A stretch of DNA of 64,000 nt from Gammaproteobacteria bacterium (GTDB lineage: Bacteria; Pseudomonadota; Gammaproteobacteria; Steroidobacterales; Steroidobacteraceae): contig JABCZO010000024.1 of the NCBI GenBank assembly GCA_013289615.1, positions 1 through 64,000 on the forward strand, in the 5' to 3' direction. This document shows, piece after piece, positions 36,575 to 44,803 of the stretch. Made by a program: the position numbers and the translations under genes. The stretch's first letter is position 1. Each line of letters opens with the position of its first letter. Below the pieces are notes generated by a model. It ran no database searches, was not told the DNA's origin, and saw nothing but the letters and a program-made list of their open reading frames with translations.

Positions 36575-37156
36575 ATGCTTCGCATGACCGAAGCGCTCGA
36601 CTCGGACGAAGCGCTGATGCTGCGTTACTCAGCGGGCGATGTGCGGGCATTTGAGGCACTGTACCTGCGCCATGAAGTGAAAGTGTGGCGCTACATCTAC
36701 CGAAGTGTGTGCAACCAGGCAACCGCCGATGAGTTGATGCAGGACGTGTGGTTCGCGGTGGCGCAGGCGGCGAGCCGCTACCAGCCAACGGCGCGCTTTA
36801 CGACCTGGCTGTTCACTCTGGCACGCCATCGCATGATTGATCGCCATCGCAGGGCGGAGCCTCATCACAGCCCCGAGCTGATCCATGAGCACGGCGAGCG
36901 CTGCATCGATCAGTTGCCTGCCGAGGCGAGCTGCGAGCCGTCGCAGCAGGTGCAGTCGATTCAACACACCAACGCCCTGATCACGGCCGTGGAACAGCTT
37001 CCGGCCGAGCAGCGCGAAGCGTTTCTGATGCAGGCCGAAGGCGAGCTGAGTATCGAGGAAATCTCGGTTGCGACCGGTGTCAGCTTCGAGACGGTCAAGA
37101 GCCGCCTGCGTTATGCGCGCGGAAAGCTGAAGCAGATCCTGCAGGAATACGTATGA
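36575..37156 (+). CDS. ECF-type RNA polymerase sigma factor
   Basis: 193 residues with sigma region 2 (YSAGDVRAFEALYLRHEVKV, ADELMQDVWFAVAQAA, FTTWLFTLARHRMIDRHRR) and region 4 (LPAEQREAFLMQAEGELSIE then TGVSFETVKSRLRYARGKLK). ATG 36584 is a second possible start. Followed by a translationally overlapping membrane protein that is its likely anti-sigma partner; the preceding exported protein may be a target. Stimulus unknown. Confidence 0.9.
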   Translation: MLRMTEALDSDEALMLRYSAGDVRAFEALYLRHEVKVWRYIYRSVCNQATADELMQDVWFAVAQAASRYQPTARFTTWLFTLARHRMIDRHRRAEPHHSPELIHEHGERCIDQLPAEASCEPSQQVQSIQHTNALITAVEQLPAEQREAFLMQAEGELSIEEISVATGVSFETVKSRLRYARGKLKQILQEYV

Positions 37157-38115
37157 GCCTACCGCCGTCCCAGGAGAATCTGCCCGATGAGCTGATTGAG
37201 GCCTATCGTCGCGCGAGTGCCGCTGACGGTCAGCGCCCGGCTCAGCACGTCCGCGAGACCATCCTGGCGCGGGCAAGGCACCTAGCTCACGCGGCAGGCT
37301 CAGCGACCGAACACGCCACAGCTTCCGCGACGCCGGCGGCCAATGATTCGCAATGGAAGTGGAAGGCGGCAGCGGGCCTTGCGGCGGTGGGCCTGACGGG
37401 ACTGCTTGCCGTGCAGACCTTTCGCACGGCGCCTCACGGGCCGACTTCGGCCGACGGCGCCTCCGTCACGGAGAATGCACAGCATGTCGCGCAGGCCACC
37501 TCCGGCACGTCTACCTCTGCGGCGGTCACGGCACCGGTGTCGGCACCGGCCCCGAATCGGCTGCCACGCGATCAATTCAGCCGCAGCTACAGCAATGCGG
37601 CCAGCCCTCACCCACATGAGGCCGCGACCGCCCCAACTGATGCGGCTGCCGCACCGCGCGAAGTCGCGCCGCCGGCACCGGCCGCTGCGGCGCCGTCGGT
37701 AGAGAACGCTGGCCACCAGGAGGCGTTTGCAGCGCGCGTCCAGTCATCGATCAGCGCGCTGGCCATGCGTGCCACTACACCGGCGCCCAACGCATCGCGC
37801 GACAAGGCCATCGCAGCCGTGCGTGCCAGCTTCCCGGAACTGTTCACCGAGTCAGCCATGACAGGTACGGTGCGCATCGCGATGGTGCTGAACAGCGACG
37901 GCACGGTTTATAGAACCGTCAGCGAAGAACCGGTGGCAGCCGGCCATATCGATGCCGCCTCGCAGCTCAGCCGGGCATTGGGCATCGGTCCTGATGAGCT
38001 CGACGGTCCGGCGGAATTGCTGACGCTGAATAGCACTGCGGACCAGCCGAATACCATCGTCGTGGCCTTTGGAATACGGCGACACAACCTGGGTACGAGC
38101 AGCGGGGCGCCTTGA
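37153..38115 (+). CDS. putative membrane anti-sigma factor with TonB-like C-terminus
   Basis: 320 residues overlapping the sigma gene by ATGA. A cytoplasmic N-terminal part (about 1-70), one membrane helix (WKAAAGLAAVGLTGLLAVQTF, about 73-94), a long Ala/Pro/Thr-rich periplasmic linker, and a C-terminal domain (TGTVRIAMVLNSDGTVYRTV) that looks like the TonB/TolA C-terminal fold. No zinc anti-sigma motif was found. The anti-sigma role rests on topology and gene coupling only. Confidence 0.6.
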   Translation: MSLPPSQENLPDELIEAYRRASAADGQRPAQHVRETILARARHLAHAAGSATEHATASATPAANDSQWKWKAAAGLAAVGLTGLLAVQTFRTAPHGPTSADGASVTENAQHVAQATSGTSTSAAVTAPVSAPAPNRLPRDQFSRSYSNAASPHPHEAATAPTDAAAAPREVAPPAPAAAAPSVENAGHQEAFAARVQSSISALAMRATTPAPNASRDKAIAAVRASFPELFTESAMTGTVRIAMVLNSDGTVYRTVSEEPVAAGHIDAASQLSRALGIGPDELDGPAELLTLNSTADQPNTIVVAFGIRRHNLGTSSGAP

Positions 38116-38257
38116 GAGCCATCACCTTGAGCCATAGCATGCTTCGTGGCCGGCTCGAATATCGGACCAGGGCGCGCTTCAACTGCGGCCGGTGTTTCGA
38201 ACCTGGCCCCGGCCTTTGACTTCCCGTCCGCCCGCCCCGCACACTCGGTACGTGACG

Positions 38258-39172
38258 ATGAGTACCAATCCCAGCATTGAGGCCGTCGTCGTGCCGCCGA
38301 CGCACGATCTTGGCGATGGTTTCCATGTGCGTCGTGCGCTGCCCAGCAGGGAGCGGCGCATGGTGGGGCCGTTCGTGTTCTTCGATCAGATGGGTCCTGC
38401 CGTGCTGCGGGCCGGCACCGGCCTCGATGTGCGCCCGCATCCGCATATCGGACTGGCGACGGTCACTTACCTGTTCGACGGCGAGATCATCCACCGCGAC
38501 AGCCTCGGCAGCAACCAGCCCATTCGGCCAGGCGAGGTCAACTGGATGATCGCCGGTCGCGGTATCGTGCATTCGGAGCGCACCGCCGCCGACAAGCGCG
38601 CAGCCGGGTCGTCGCTGTTCGGTATTCAGACCTGGATCGCACTGCCGAAGGCAGAGGAAGAGCGCGCTCCGAGCTTTCGTCATCACGCCGCCAGCGAGCT
38701 GCCGGTGATCGAGGGCGAAGGCAAATCGCTACGACTGATCGCCGGCTCGCTGTATGGGGCACGCGCGCCTGTAGCCACGCTGTCGGACATGTTCTATGCC
38801 GACGTCACCCTGGCAGCCGATGCGCGCCTGCCGGTTGCGACCGATCACGAACAGCGCGCGCTGTTCATCATCCGCGGCCGTGTCGACATCGACGGCAGCG
38901 GCTTCGATGCCGGCCAGCTGGTGGTGCTGCGTCCGCAGCAGGCCATTGCCGTACGCGCGCTGGCGCCCTCGCAGTTGTTGCTGCTTGGTGGGGCGCCGAT
39001 GGATGGTCCGCGGCACGTGTGGTGGAATTTTGTCTCCAGTTCCACCGAGCGCATCGAGCAGGCCAAGGCGGATTGGCGCGCGGGCCGCCTTGGCAGCGTG
39101 CCGGGTGATCCCGAATTTATTCCACTGCCCACCACCCCTGCGGTGCAGTCGCAGCCGGCTGAATACCCTTGA
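38258..39172 (+). CDS. pirin-family cupin protein
   Basis: 304 residues from ATG 38258. Bicupin with the pirin N-terminal signature [20 protein letters not shown], metal-binding [17 protein letters not shown] and HSERTA, and a C-terminal half ([20 protein letters not shown]). Bacterial pirins are iron-binding, sometimes quercetinase-like or regulatory. A neighbour of PadR/MFS but separated by about 190 bases. Confidence 0.9.
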   Translation: MSTNPSIEAVVVPPTHDLGDGFHVRRALPSRERRMVGPFVFFDQMGPAVLRAGTGLDVRPHPHIGLATVTYLFDGEIIHRDSLGSNQPIRPGEVNWMIAGRGIVHSERTAADKRAAGSSLFGIQTWIALPKAEEERAPSFRHHAASELPVIEGEGKSLRLIAGSLYGARAPVATLSDMFYADVTLAADARLPVATDHEQRALFIIRGRVDIDGSGFDAGQLVVLRPQQAIAVRALAPSQLLLLGGAPMDGPRHVWWNFVSSSTERIEQAKADWRAGRLGSVPGDPEFIPLPTTPAVQSQPAEYP

Positions 39173-39299
39173 CGCGACTCAAGGCCGCCTGAAGACCTCA
39201 GGCGGGTGGCGCACTGGCTAGCGGTCACGTGCCAACACATCCAAGTAACTGCTTTATATAGCTGAAGACAGGAGGCTAGAGCCGCCGTAGCAAAACTGT

Positions 39300-39325
39300 T
39301 GTCTTAAGACATATCTTAAGATATA
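39300..39325. promoter_or_regulatory. palindromic operator upstream of padR-like gene
   Basis: TGTCTTAAGACATATCTTAAGATATA contains two adjacent near-identical palindromes, TGTCTTAAGACA and ATATCTTAAGATAT, sharing the CTTAAG core. They lie about 35 bases before ATG 39359. Suits autoregulation by the PadR protein; inferred. Confidence 0.6.
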
Positions 39326-39358
39326 GTGGCCGATATTAATCACGATTGGTACATCCTA

Positions 39359-40012
39359 ATGAGACGACATCGCCACGAGGCTCCACATTTCGGTGACTAC
39401 AGCCGCCACGGCCACTTTGGCCGCAAGCGCGGCTTCCTGGGCGGCTTTTCAGAAGGCTTCGGCGGTCGCGGAATGCGAGCCGGGAAGATGCTGGCGTCCG
39501 GCGATCTGCAACTCATCATTCTCGCGCTGCTCAGTGAAAAACCCCGGCATGGCTACGAGATCATCAAAGCCATCGAAGAGCACTGCAGCGGCATCTACAC
39601 GCCAAGTCCGGGCGTGGTGTATCCCGCGCTCACGTATCTGGAAGAGACCGGCTTCACGGTCTCGGAAACCGAGGGCACCAAGAAGCTCTACCGCATTGCC
39701 GCTCCCGGCATCGAGCATCTGGCCAAGCACCGTGCCGATGCCGATGAAATGCTGGAACAGCTCGGACGCTTCGGCAAGAAGATGGCGCAGTTCCAGCGCC
39801 AGTTCGTCGAGGAGGAGGTAGCCGGCGAGGAGTGGGGCGGCAGCCCGCGCGATCAGGAAAAAACGGAATGGCGGCAGCTCAAAGCGGAATTCCACGAATT
39901 AAAGCATCAGTTCAAGGCCGCGCTGTTCGAGAAGCTGCACGCGTCGATGGAAGAGAAACAGCGCGTGCTCGAGATCCTGCGGCGCACCATCCACGACATC
40001 CGCGGTCGATGA
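39359..40012 (+). CDS. PadR-family transcriptional regulator
   Basis: 217 residues from ATG 39359; a GTG at 39326 is in frame but sits in the operator. After a His/Gly-rich N-terminus (MRRHRHEAPHFGDYSRHGHF) comes the winged helix: LQLIILALLSEKPRHGYEII, GVVYPALTYLEETGF. The C-terminal helices form the dimer region. The stop overlaps the MFS start (ATGA), so regulator and transporter are one operon. The His-rich head might bind metal. Confidence 0.88.
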   Translation: MRRHRHEAPHFGDYSRHGHFGRKRGFLGGFSEGFGGRGMRAGKMLASGDLQLIILALLSEKPRHGYEIIKAIEEHCSGIYTPSPGVVYPALTYLEETGFTVSETEGTKKLYRIAAPGIEHLAKHRADADEMLEQLGRFGKKMAQFQRQFVEEEVAGEEWGGSPRDQEKTEWRQLKAEFHELKHQFKAALFEKLHASMEEKQRVLEILRRTIHDIRGR

Positions 40013-41295
40013 GCTCCGCGGTGCCAGCACGCACAATGCCAGCCCTGACACCGGCAGCGTCTGCGTCGGCCGGCCTCTCCAGCTACCAGAAATGGGTAGT
40101 CGCCCTGCTCGCGTTCCTGCAGTTCACCGTCATCCTGGACTTCATGATCATCTCGCCACTGGGCGCTATCCTCATGCCGACGCTGAAGATCACTCCGGCG
40201 CAATTCGGCCTGGTGGTGTCGAGCTATGCCTTCAGCGCAGGAGCAGCCGGGCTGCTCACCGCCGGGTTTGCGGATCGGTTCGATCGCAAGAAGCTGTTGC
40301 TGTTCTTTTACGGCGGCTTCATCCTGGGCACGCTGCTGTGCGGCATTGCGCGCAGTTACCAGTTCCTGCTGATTGCCCGGATGATTACCGGTGTGTTCGC
40401 CGGAGTGATCGGCTCGATCGTATTTGCCATCACAACGGACCTGTTTGCCTATCAGCTGCGCGGCCGGGTCATGGGCGTCCTTCAGACCGCCTTTGCCGCC
40501 AGCAGCGTGGCAGGCATTCCGGCCGGGTTGTATCTGTCCAATCGATGGGGATGGAACGCGCCGTTTCTGCTGATCGTTGCGATCGGCGTACTGGTCGGAG
40601 CGGTGACCCTGCGCTACCTCCGACCGATCGATGCTCATCTGCGATTACATCCGGATCGCAGTCCGCTGCATCACCTGTTCCACACCCTGTCGACGCCGCG
40701 CTATCTGCAGGGCTTTGCCACCACCGGACTACTGTCGACCGGGGGATTCCTCCTCATGCCCTACATGAGCGCCTTCAGCGTTCACAATCTCGGAATCGCA
40801 TTCAGCCGCCTGCCGCTGGTGTACCTGGTCACCGGTGCGTCAGCCATGATCGCGGGGCCCCTGATCGGCCGCGCCAGCGATGCAGTCGGAAAATTTCTCG
40901 TGTTCTGCTTCGGCTGTGTTGCGACGGTTATCATGGTGATGATCTACACGCATCTTGGCGTGACGCCGCTCAGTGTCGTGATCCTGGTCAACTGCCTGCT
41001 GTTTGTCGGAGTTTCCTCGAGGATGATTTCCGCCTCGGCCCTGATCTCGGCGATTCCCCATCCGGCCGATCGCGGCTCCTACATGTCGATCAGCAGCTCT
41101 ATTCAGCAGATATCAGGCGGCATCGCGGCGGTCGTGGGTGGACTGATCGTGACCGAGAGCAGCACTGGCGCGCTGGAACACTTCGACACGGTCGGCTACG
41201 TGCTGGTCGGTTCCACCCTGATTACACTCGTCATGATGTATTTCATCAGCCGCCGGATCGCAGCGCCCGCCACACTGTCGTCGGCAGCTGCCTGA
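40009..41295 (+). CDS. MFS transporter co-transcribed with PadR
   Basis: 428 residues from ATG 40009, overlapping padR. About 12 helices. FTVILDFMIISPLGAILMPT and GFADRFDRKKLLLFFYGGF match the drug:H+ antiporter side of the family (EmrD/Bcr or AraJ-like). Pairing with a PadR repressor suggests efflux of a phenolic or drug-like compound, an inference from PadR biology. An open frame further upstream lies inside padR and is not used. Confidence 0.87.
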   Translation: MSSAVPARTMPALTPAASASAGLSSYQKWVVALLAFLQFTVILDFMIISPLGAILMPTLKITPAQFGLVVSSYAFSAGAAGLLTAGFADRFDRKKLLLFFYGGFILGTLLCGIARSYQFLLIARMITGVFAGVIGSIVFAITTDLFAYQLRGRVMGVLQTAFAASSVAGIPAGLYLSNRWGWNAPFLLIVAIGVLVGAVTLRYLRPIDAHLRLHPDRSPLHHLFHTLSTPRYLQGFATTGLLSTGGFLLMPYMSAFSVHNLGIAFSRLPLVYLVTGASAMIAGPLIGRASDAVGKFLVFCFGCVATVIMVMIYTHLGVTPLSVVILVNCLLFVGVSSRMISASALISAIPHPADRGSYMSISSSIQQISGGIAAVVGGLIVTESSTGALEHFDTVGYVLVGSTLITLVMMYFISRRIAAPATLSSAAA

Positions 41296-41318
41296 TCTTG
41301 CAGTCCGGCTCAGCGCTG

Positions 41319-42203
41319 CTAGGCCAGCGCAGTCTTGAACAAGGCGAGCATGCGGCCCCAGGCCTTCTCTGCCTGTGCCTGGTTGTACACGCTGGAGTCC
41401 AGTGAACACCAGCCGTGCATGGTTTCGGCGTACACCTCGATTTCCGCCTTCAGCCTGGCTTTGGCGAACGCATCGCGCAGCAGATTCTTGGCCTGCGGAT
41501 CCTTCTGATCGTCATTCGCGGCGATCGCGATCAAATACTGAGCCTTCATCTTCGACACCAGCAAGTGCGGACTATCGGCTTTATCGGTGGCAAGGTTGGC
41601 ACCATGGAAGGAAGCGCCGGCGCCAATGCGATCGGGGAACGTGGCCGCGGTGCGCATGGTCATCGGGCCGCCCATGCAGTAACCCGCGGTACCCATTTTG
41701 CGCTTGCCGTCCACTGCCGCCTGGCTGCTCAGGTACCCGACGTAGGCCTTCGCATCCGTGACCTGGACTTCGGGGGTCAACGTGCCCATCAGCGACATCA
41801 GCTTCTGGCGCGTGGCATCATCCGCCATGCTTGCCCCTTCCGGCACGATGGGTGCCTTGCCGGCGCGGTAGAACGGATTGGGTACCAACACGGAATATCC
41901 GGACGTGGCGAGTCGCTTGCCCATGGTCCTGAAGGCCGGCCGCAAGCCGTTGATGTCCGGCCACATCAGGACCCCAGGGTGCGCACCGCTGGAGGGGTGC
42001 ACGAAATAGGCGTCGGCGACACCGTCGGGCGTCTTGATTTCTACCTCGGTCTCGGTCACTTCAGCGGCGCCGGCAATTGCCGGCAGCATCATCGTAAGGC
42101 CGCCGGCCAGGGACAGCGCACCAAATCGCCGCCGCGTCAGCTCAGCGGAGCGGCGCGCATATTCAATCATGTCGTCAATGGAGTCCTTGTCACACATGGT
42201 CAT
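41319..42203 (-). CDS. dienelactone hydrolase family protein, Tat-exported
   Basis: 294 residues from ATG 42203 (GGAGAA upstream). Twin-arginine signal SAELTRRRFGALSLAGG, then an alpha/beta hydrolase with nucleophile Cys in AGYCMGGPMTM, acid in AANDDQKDP and His in AETMHGWCSL, the Cys-Asp-His triad of dienelactone hydrolases. Actual ester or lactone substrate unknown. Convergent with the MFS gene, 23 bases apart. Confidence 0.85.
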   Translation of the reverse strand: MTMCDKDSIDDMIEYARRSAELTRRRFGALSLAGGLTMMLPAIAGAAEVTETEVEIKTPDGVADAYFVHPSSGAHPGVLMWPDINGLRPAFRTMGKRLATSGYSVLVPNPFYRAGKAPIVPEGASMADDATRQKLMSLMGTLTPEVQVTDAKAYVGYLSSQAAVDGKRKMGTAGYCMGGPMTMRTAATFPDRIGAGASFHGANLATDKADSPHLLVSKMKAQYLIAIAANDDQKDPQAKNLLRDAFAKARLKAEIEVYAETMHGWCSLDSSVYNQAQAEKAWGRMLALFKTALA

Positions 42204-42484
42204 TTCTCCATCGGTGAGGTCACGCAGGAGTTCCGTGCACCATAGTAGCCGGTGACCCGGGGATCTGGCGACCGTCTGTTGCTTTCGTTCAGGTCGCTCT
42301 GATCTGCCGCGATGTCGTATTTCGACGCGCAGCTCGCGGAACCAGAGCGTGTAATTGCTGCATCGATCGCAATCTTGACCGAGCACTGGCGCTAACCTAT
42401 CGTCCTGCGAGCGCTCTGAAGGCTCGATGACGGATGCGGCGCTTAAGCCCGGCAGTTGCTCACCGAGCCGAAGGAAACGCCCTG

Positions 42485-43918
42485 ATGACTTCGAATTCGA
42501 TCTTGAATCGCCCGCCCGCCATGCAGATGGCGCGGCCGGATACCATCGGCGATCCTCCGGTGGCGATCGGCGATCTGTTCAAGATCGGCATCGGGCCCTC
42601 CTCGTCCCATACGATGGGGCCGATGAAAGCCGCCGCATTGTTCCTGCAGCATCTTGACGGCCGCTGGGACCAGGTTCATCGCCTGCTCGCCACGGTGTAC
42701 GGCTCGCTGGCCTGGACCGGCAAGGGACACGCCACCGACACGGCACTAATCCTCGGCCTGGCCGGTGAGCGGGCCGAGAGCATCGATCCGGACCTGGTGG
42801 AGCAAAAACTGCTGACGATGCTCGCCAGTCGTCGCCTGACGTTGCCCGATGGCAGATCAATCCAGTTCGACCCGAAGACCGACATCGTGTTCGATACCGT
42901 ACAGAGCTTCCCGCGCCATCCGAACGCCATGACCTTTGAGGCCTTCGATGCCGCGGACCGCAGTGTCGTGCGCGAACTGTGGTTTTCACTCGGTGGCGGA
43001 TTCGTAGAACAAGCCGATGCCGACCGGCACGACGCCGGACAGCCGGCTGCCCGGTTTCACTTCGAGAACGCGCAAACCCTGCTCGATCTGGGCCGCTCGA
43101 ACCGCCTGTCGATCGCCGCCATGGTGCTGGCCAACGAGACCGCACGCGGATCCGAAACTGACACCCGGGAGGCCATCGACAGGATCGCCAGCGCCATGCA
43201 TGCCTGCATCGATCGCGGGCTGTCGCGTGAAGGGCCGCTGCCGGGTGGATTGAAGATCAGGCGGCGTGCCAAGGGTCTTTATGACAAGGCGCTAGCCTCC
43301 CGCCACAGCAGCAATCGCTCGGGGCTGGACGCCATGAACTTCGTGTCGGCATTCGCTATCGCCGTCAACGAGGAGAACGCCTGCGGTGGCCGCGTGGTGA
43401 CAGCGCCCACCAACGGGGCCGCGGGTGTGGTGCCGGCGGTGCTGCGCTACTACCGCGACTTCTGCGCTGCCAGTGACCGCGAGGGGGTCGCCAATTACTT
43501 CCTGGCCGCGACTGCCATCGGCGGCATCATCAAGCGCAACGCGTCGATTTCCGGCGCCGAAATGGGCTGCCAGGGGGAAGTGGGCTCGGCAGCGGCGATG
43601 GCGGCCGCAGGCCTTGCCGCCGCGCTTGGCGGCAGCAACGAGCAGATCGAGAACGCAGCCGAGATCGCGCTGGAGCATCATTTGGGCATGACCTGCGATC
43701 CGATCGGCGGGCTGGTGCAGATACCCTGCATCGAACGCAACGCATTTGGCGCCGTCAAGGCGATCAACGCCGCCTCGATGGCGCTGCACGGCGACGGTAC
43801 CCACCGCGTATCGCTCGATCAGGCGATCGAAACGCTGCGGCAGACTGGCACCGACATGCAGTCGAAATACCGCGAAACCTCGCGCGGCGGTCTGGCCGTC
43901 AATGTCCCGGAATGCTGA
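42485..43918 (+). CDS. sdaA: L-serine dehydratase, single-chain iron-sulfur type
   Basis: Deaminates L-serine to pyruvate. 477 residues: N-terminal beta domain with [20 protein letters not shown]-terminal alpha domain with cluster cysteines in [29 protein letters not shown] and [26 protein letters not shown] lies before ATG 42485; MQMARPD at 42521 is an alternative start. Followed 33 bases on by a methyltransferase gene. Confidence 0.93.
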   Translation: MTSNSILNRPPAMQMARPDTIGDPPVAIGDLFKIGIGPSSSHTMGPMKAAALFLQHLDGRWDQVHRLLATVYGSLAWTGKGHATDTALILGLAGERAESIDPDLVEQKLLTMLASRRLTLPDGRSIQFDPKTDIVFDTVQSFPRHPNAMTFEAFDAADRSVVRELWFSLGGGFVEQADADRHDAGQPAARFHFENAQTLLDLGRSNRLSIAAMVLANETARGSETDTREAIDRIASAMHACIDRGLSREGPLPGGLKIRRRAKGLYDKALASRHSSNRSGLDAMNFVSAFAIAVNEENACGGRVVTAPTNGAAGVVPAVLRYYRDFCAASDREGVANYFLAATAIGGIIKRNASISGAEMGCQGEVGSAAAMAAAGLAAALGGSNEQIENAAEIALEHHLGMTCDPIGGLVQIPCIERNAFGAVKAINAASMALHGDGTHRVSLDQAIETLRQTGTDMQSKYRETSRGGLAVNVPEC

Positions 43919-43951
43919 TAAACCCGCGTCCGCACACCAGCTGAGGCGCCA

Positions 43952-44722
43952 GTGACCGCGCCCTCCCCTGCGGTGCGCGGCGAGCGCGAACTACTGGAAG
44001 TCAATCGCCGCTTTTATAACCAGCTGTGGTCCGGCGCACGCCTGGTCGAACCGCAGCGCTTCAATACCTGGCCACTGGTGAACTCCGTGCTACCGCGCTC
44101 ACGGCGGCAATTGGAGGTCGCACCGGGTCTGCGGCCCCGGCTGCCGATCGAGAACACGCAATTTGTCGACATCAGCGCGCCGGCACTGGCGGTGCTGCGT
44201 GCACACGGGGCGAGCGTCATGCTCGGCCTGGTGTCCTCGCTGCCTTTCGCGGCCGCCTCGTTTGATCTGGTATGCACACTCGACATCGTCGAGCATGTGG
44301 ACGACGATGATGCGGCGTTGTCGGAGATCGCGCGCGTTGCCGCCCCGGGCGCGGTGCTGCTGCTGTCTGCGCCGCTGCATGCGTCGCGCTGGACGGCGTT
44401 CGATGATTTCGTGGGCCACCGCCGACGCTACGAACCGCAGGATCTGCTGGTGAAACTGGCGCGCCACGGCCTGTCGGTGGAACGCAGTGGCGTCTATGGG
44501 ATGCAGCCGCGCTCATCGAAGCTGCTCGATTTGGGCATGTGGTGGCTGATCCACCATCGTGAGCGGGCGATGTGGTGGTACAACCGGGCGCTGATGCCGC
44601 TCGGGGTTCGCTTCCAGAAAAAACTCGCGCTCGCAGCGGGCATGATCGACGCCACAGCGGTGGACGAGGTGCTGCTGGTATGCCGCAAGCAGGGCGTCGC
44701 CTCGACGGCGCCGGCCCGCTGA
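43952..44722 (+). CDS. class I SAM-dependent methyltransferase
   Basis: 256 residues from GTG 43952. Methyltransferase-11-type core: RRQLEVAPGLRPRLP (degenerate glycine-rich motif I), VDISAPALAVLRAHGASVML, FDLVCTLDIVEHVDDDDAAL (motif II) and RVAAPGAVLLLSAPLH. Motif I has lost the usual ExGxGxG, reading EVAPGLRPR. Substrate unknown; same strand as sdaA. Confidence 0.78.
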   Translation: MTAPSPAVRGERELLEVNRRFYNQLWSGARLVEPQRFNTWPLVNSVLPRSRRQLEVAPGLRPRLPIENTQFVDISAPALAVLRAHGASVMLGLVSSLPFAAASFDLVCTLDIVEHVDDDDAALSEIARVAAPGAVLLLSAPLHASRWTAFDDFVGHRRRYEPQDLLVKLARHGLSVERSGVYGMQPRSSKLLDLGMWWLIHHRERAMWWYNRALMPLGVRFQKKLALAAGMIDATAVDEVLLVCRKQGVASTAPAR

Positions 44723-44803
44723 TTGGCATCAGGCGCGGGGCGCCGCTGACGGCAGCGCTGCCACTGCAGCGCCGCCGCAACCATTCAACCCGCCGAATGC
44801 TGA

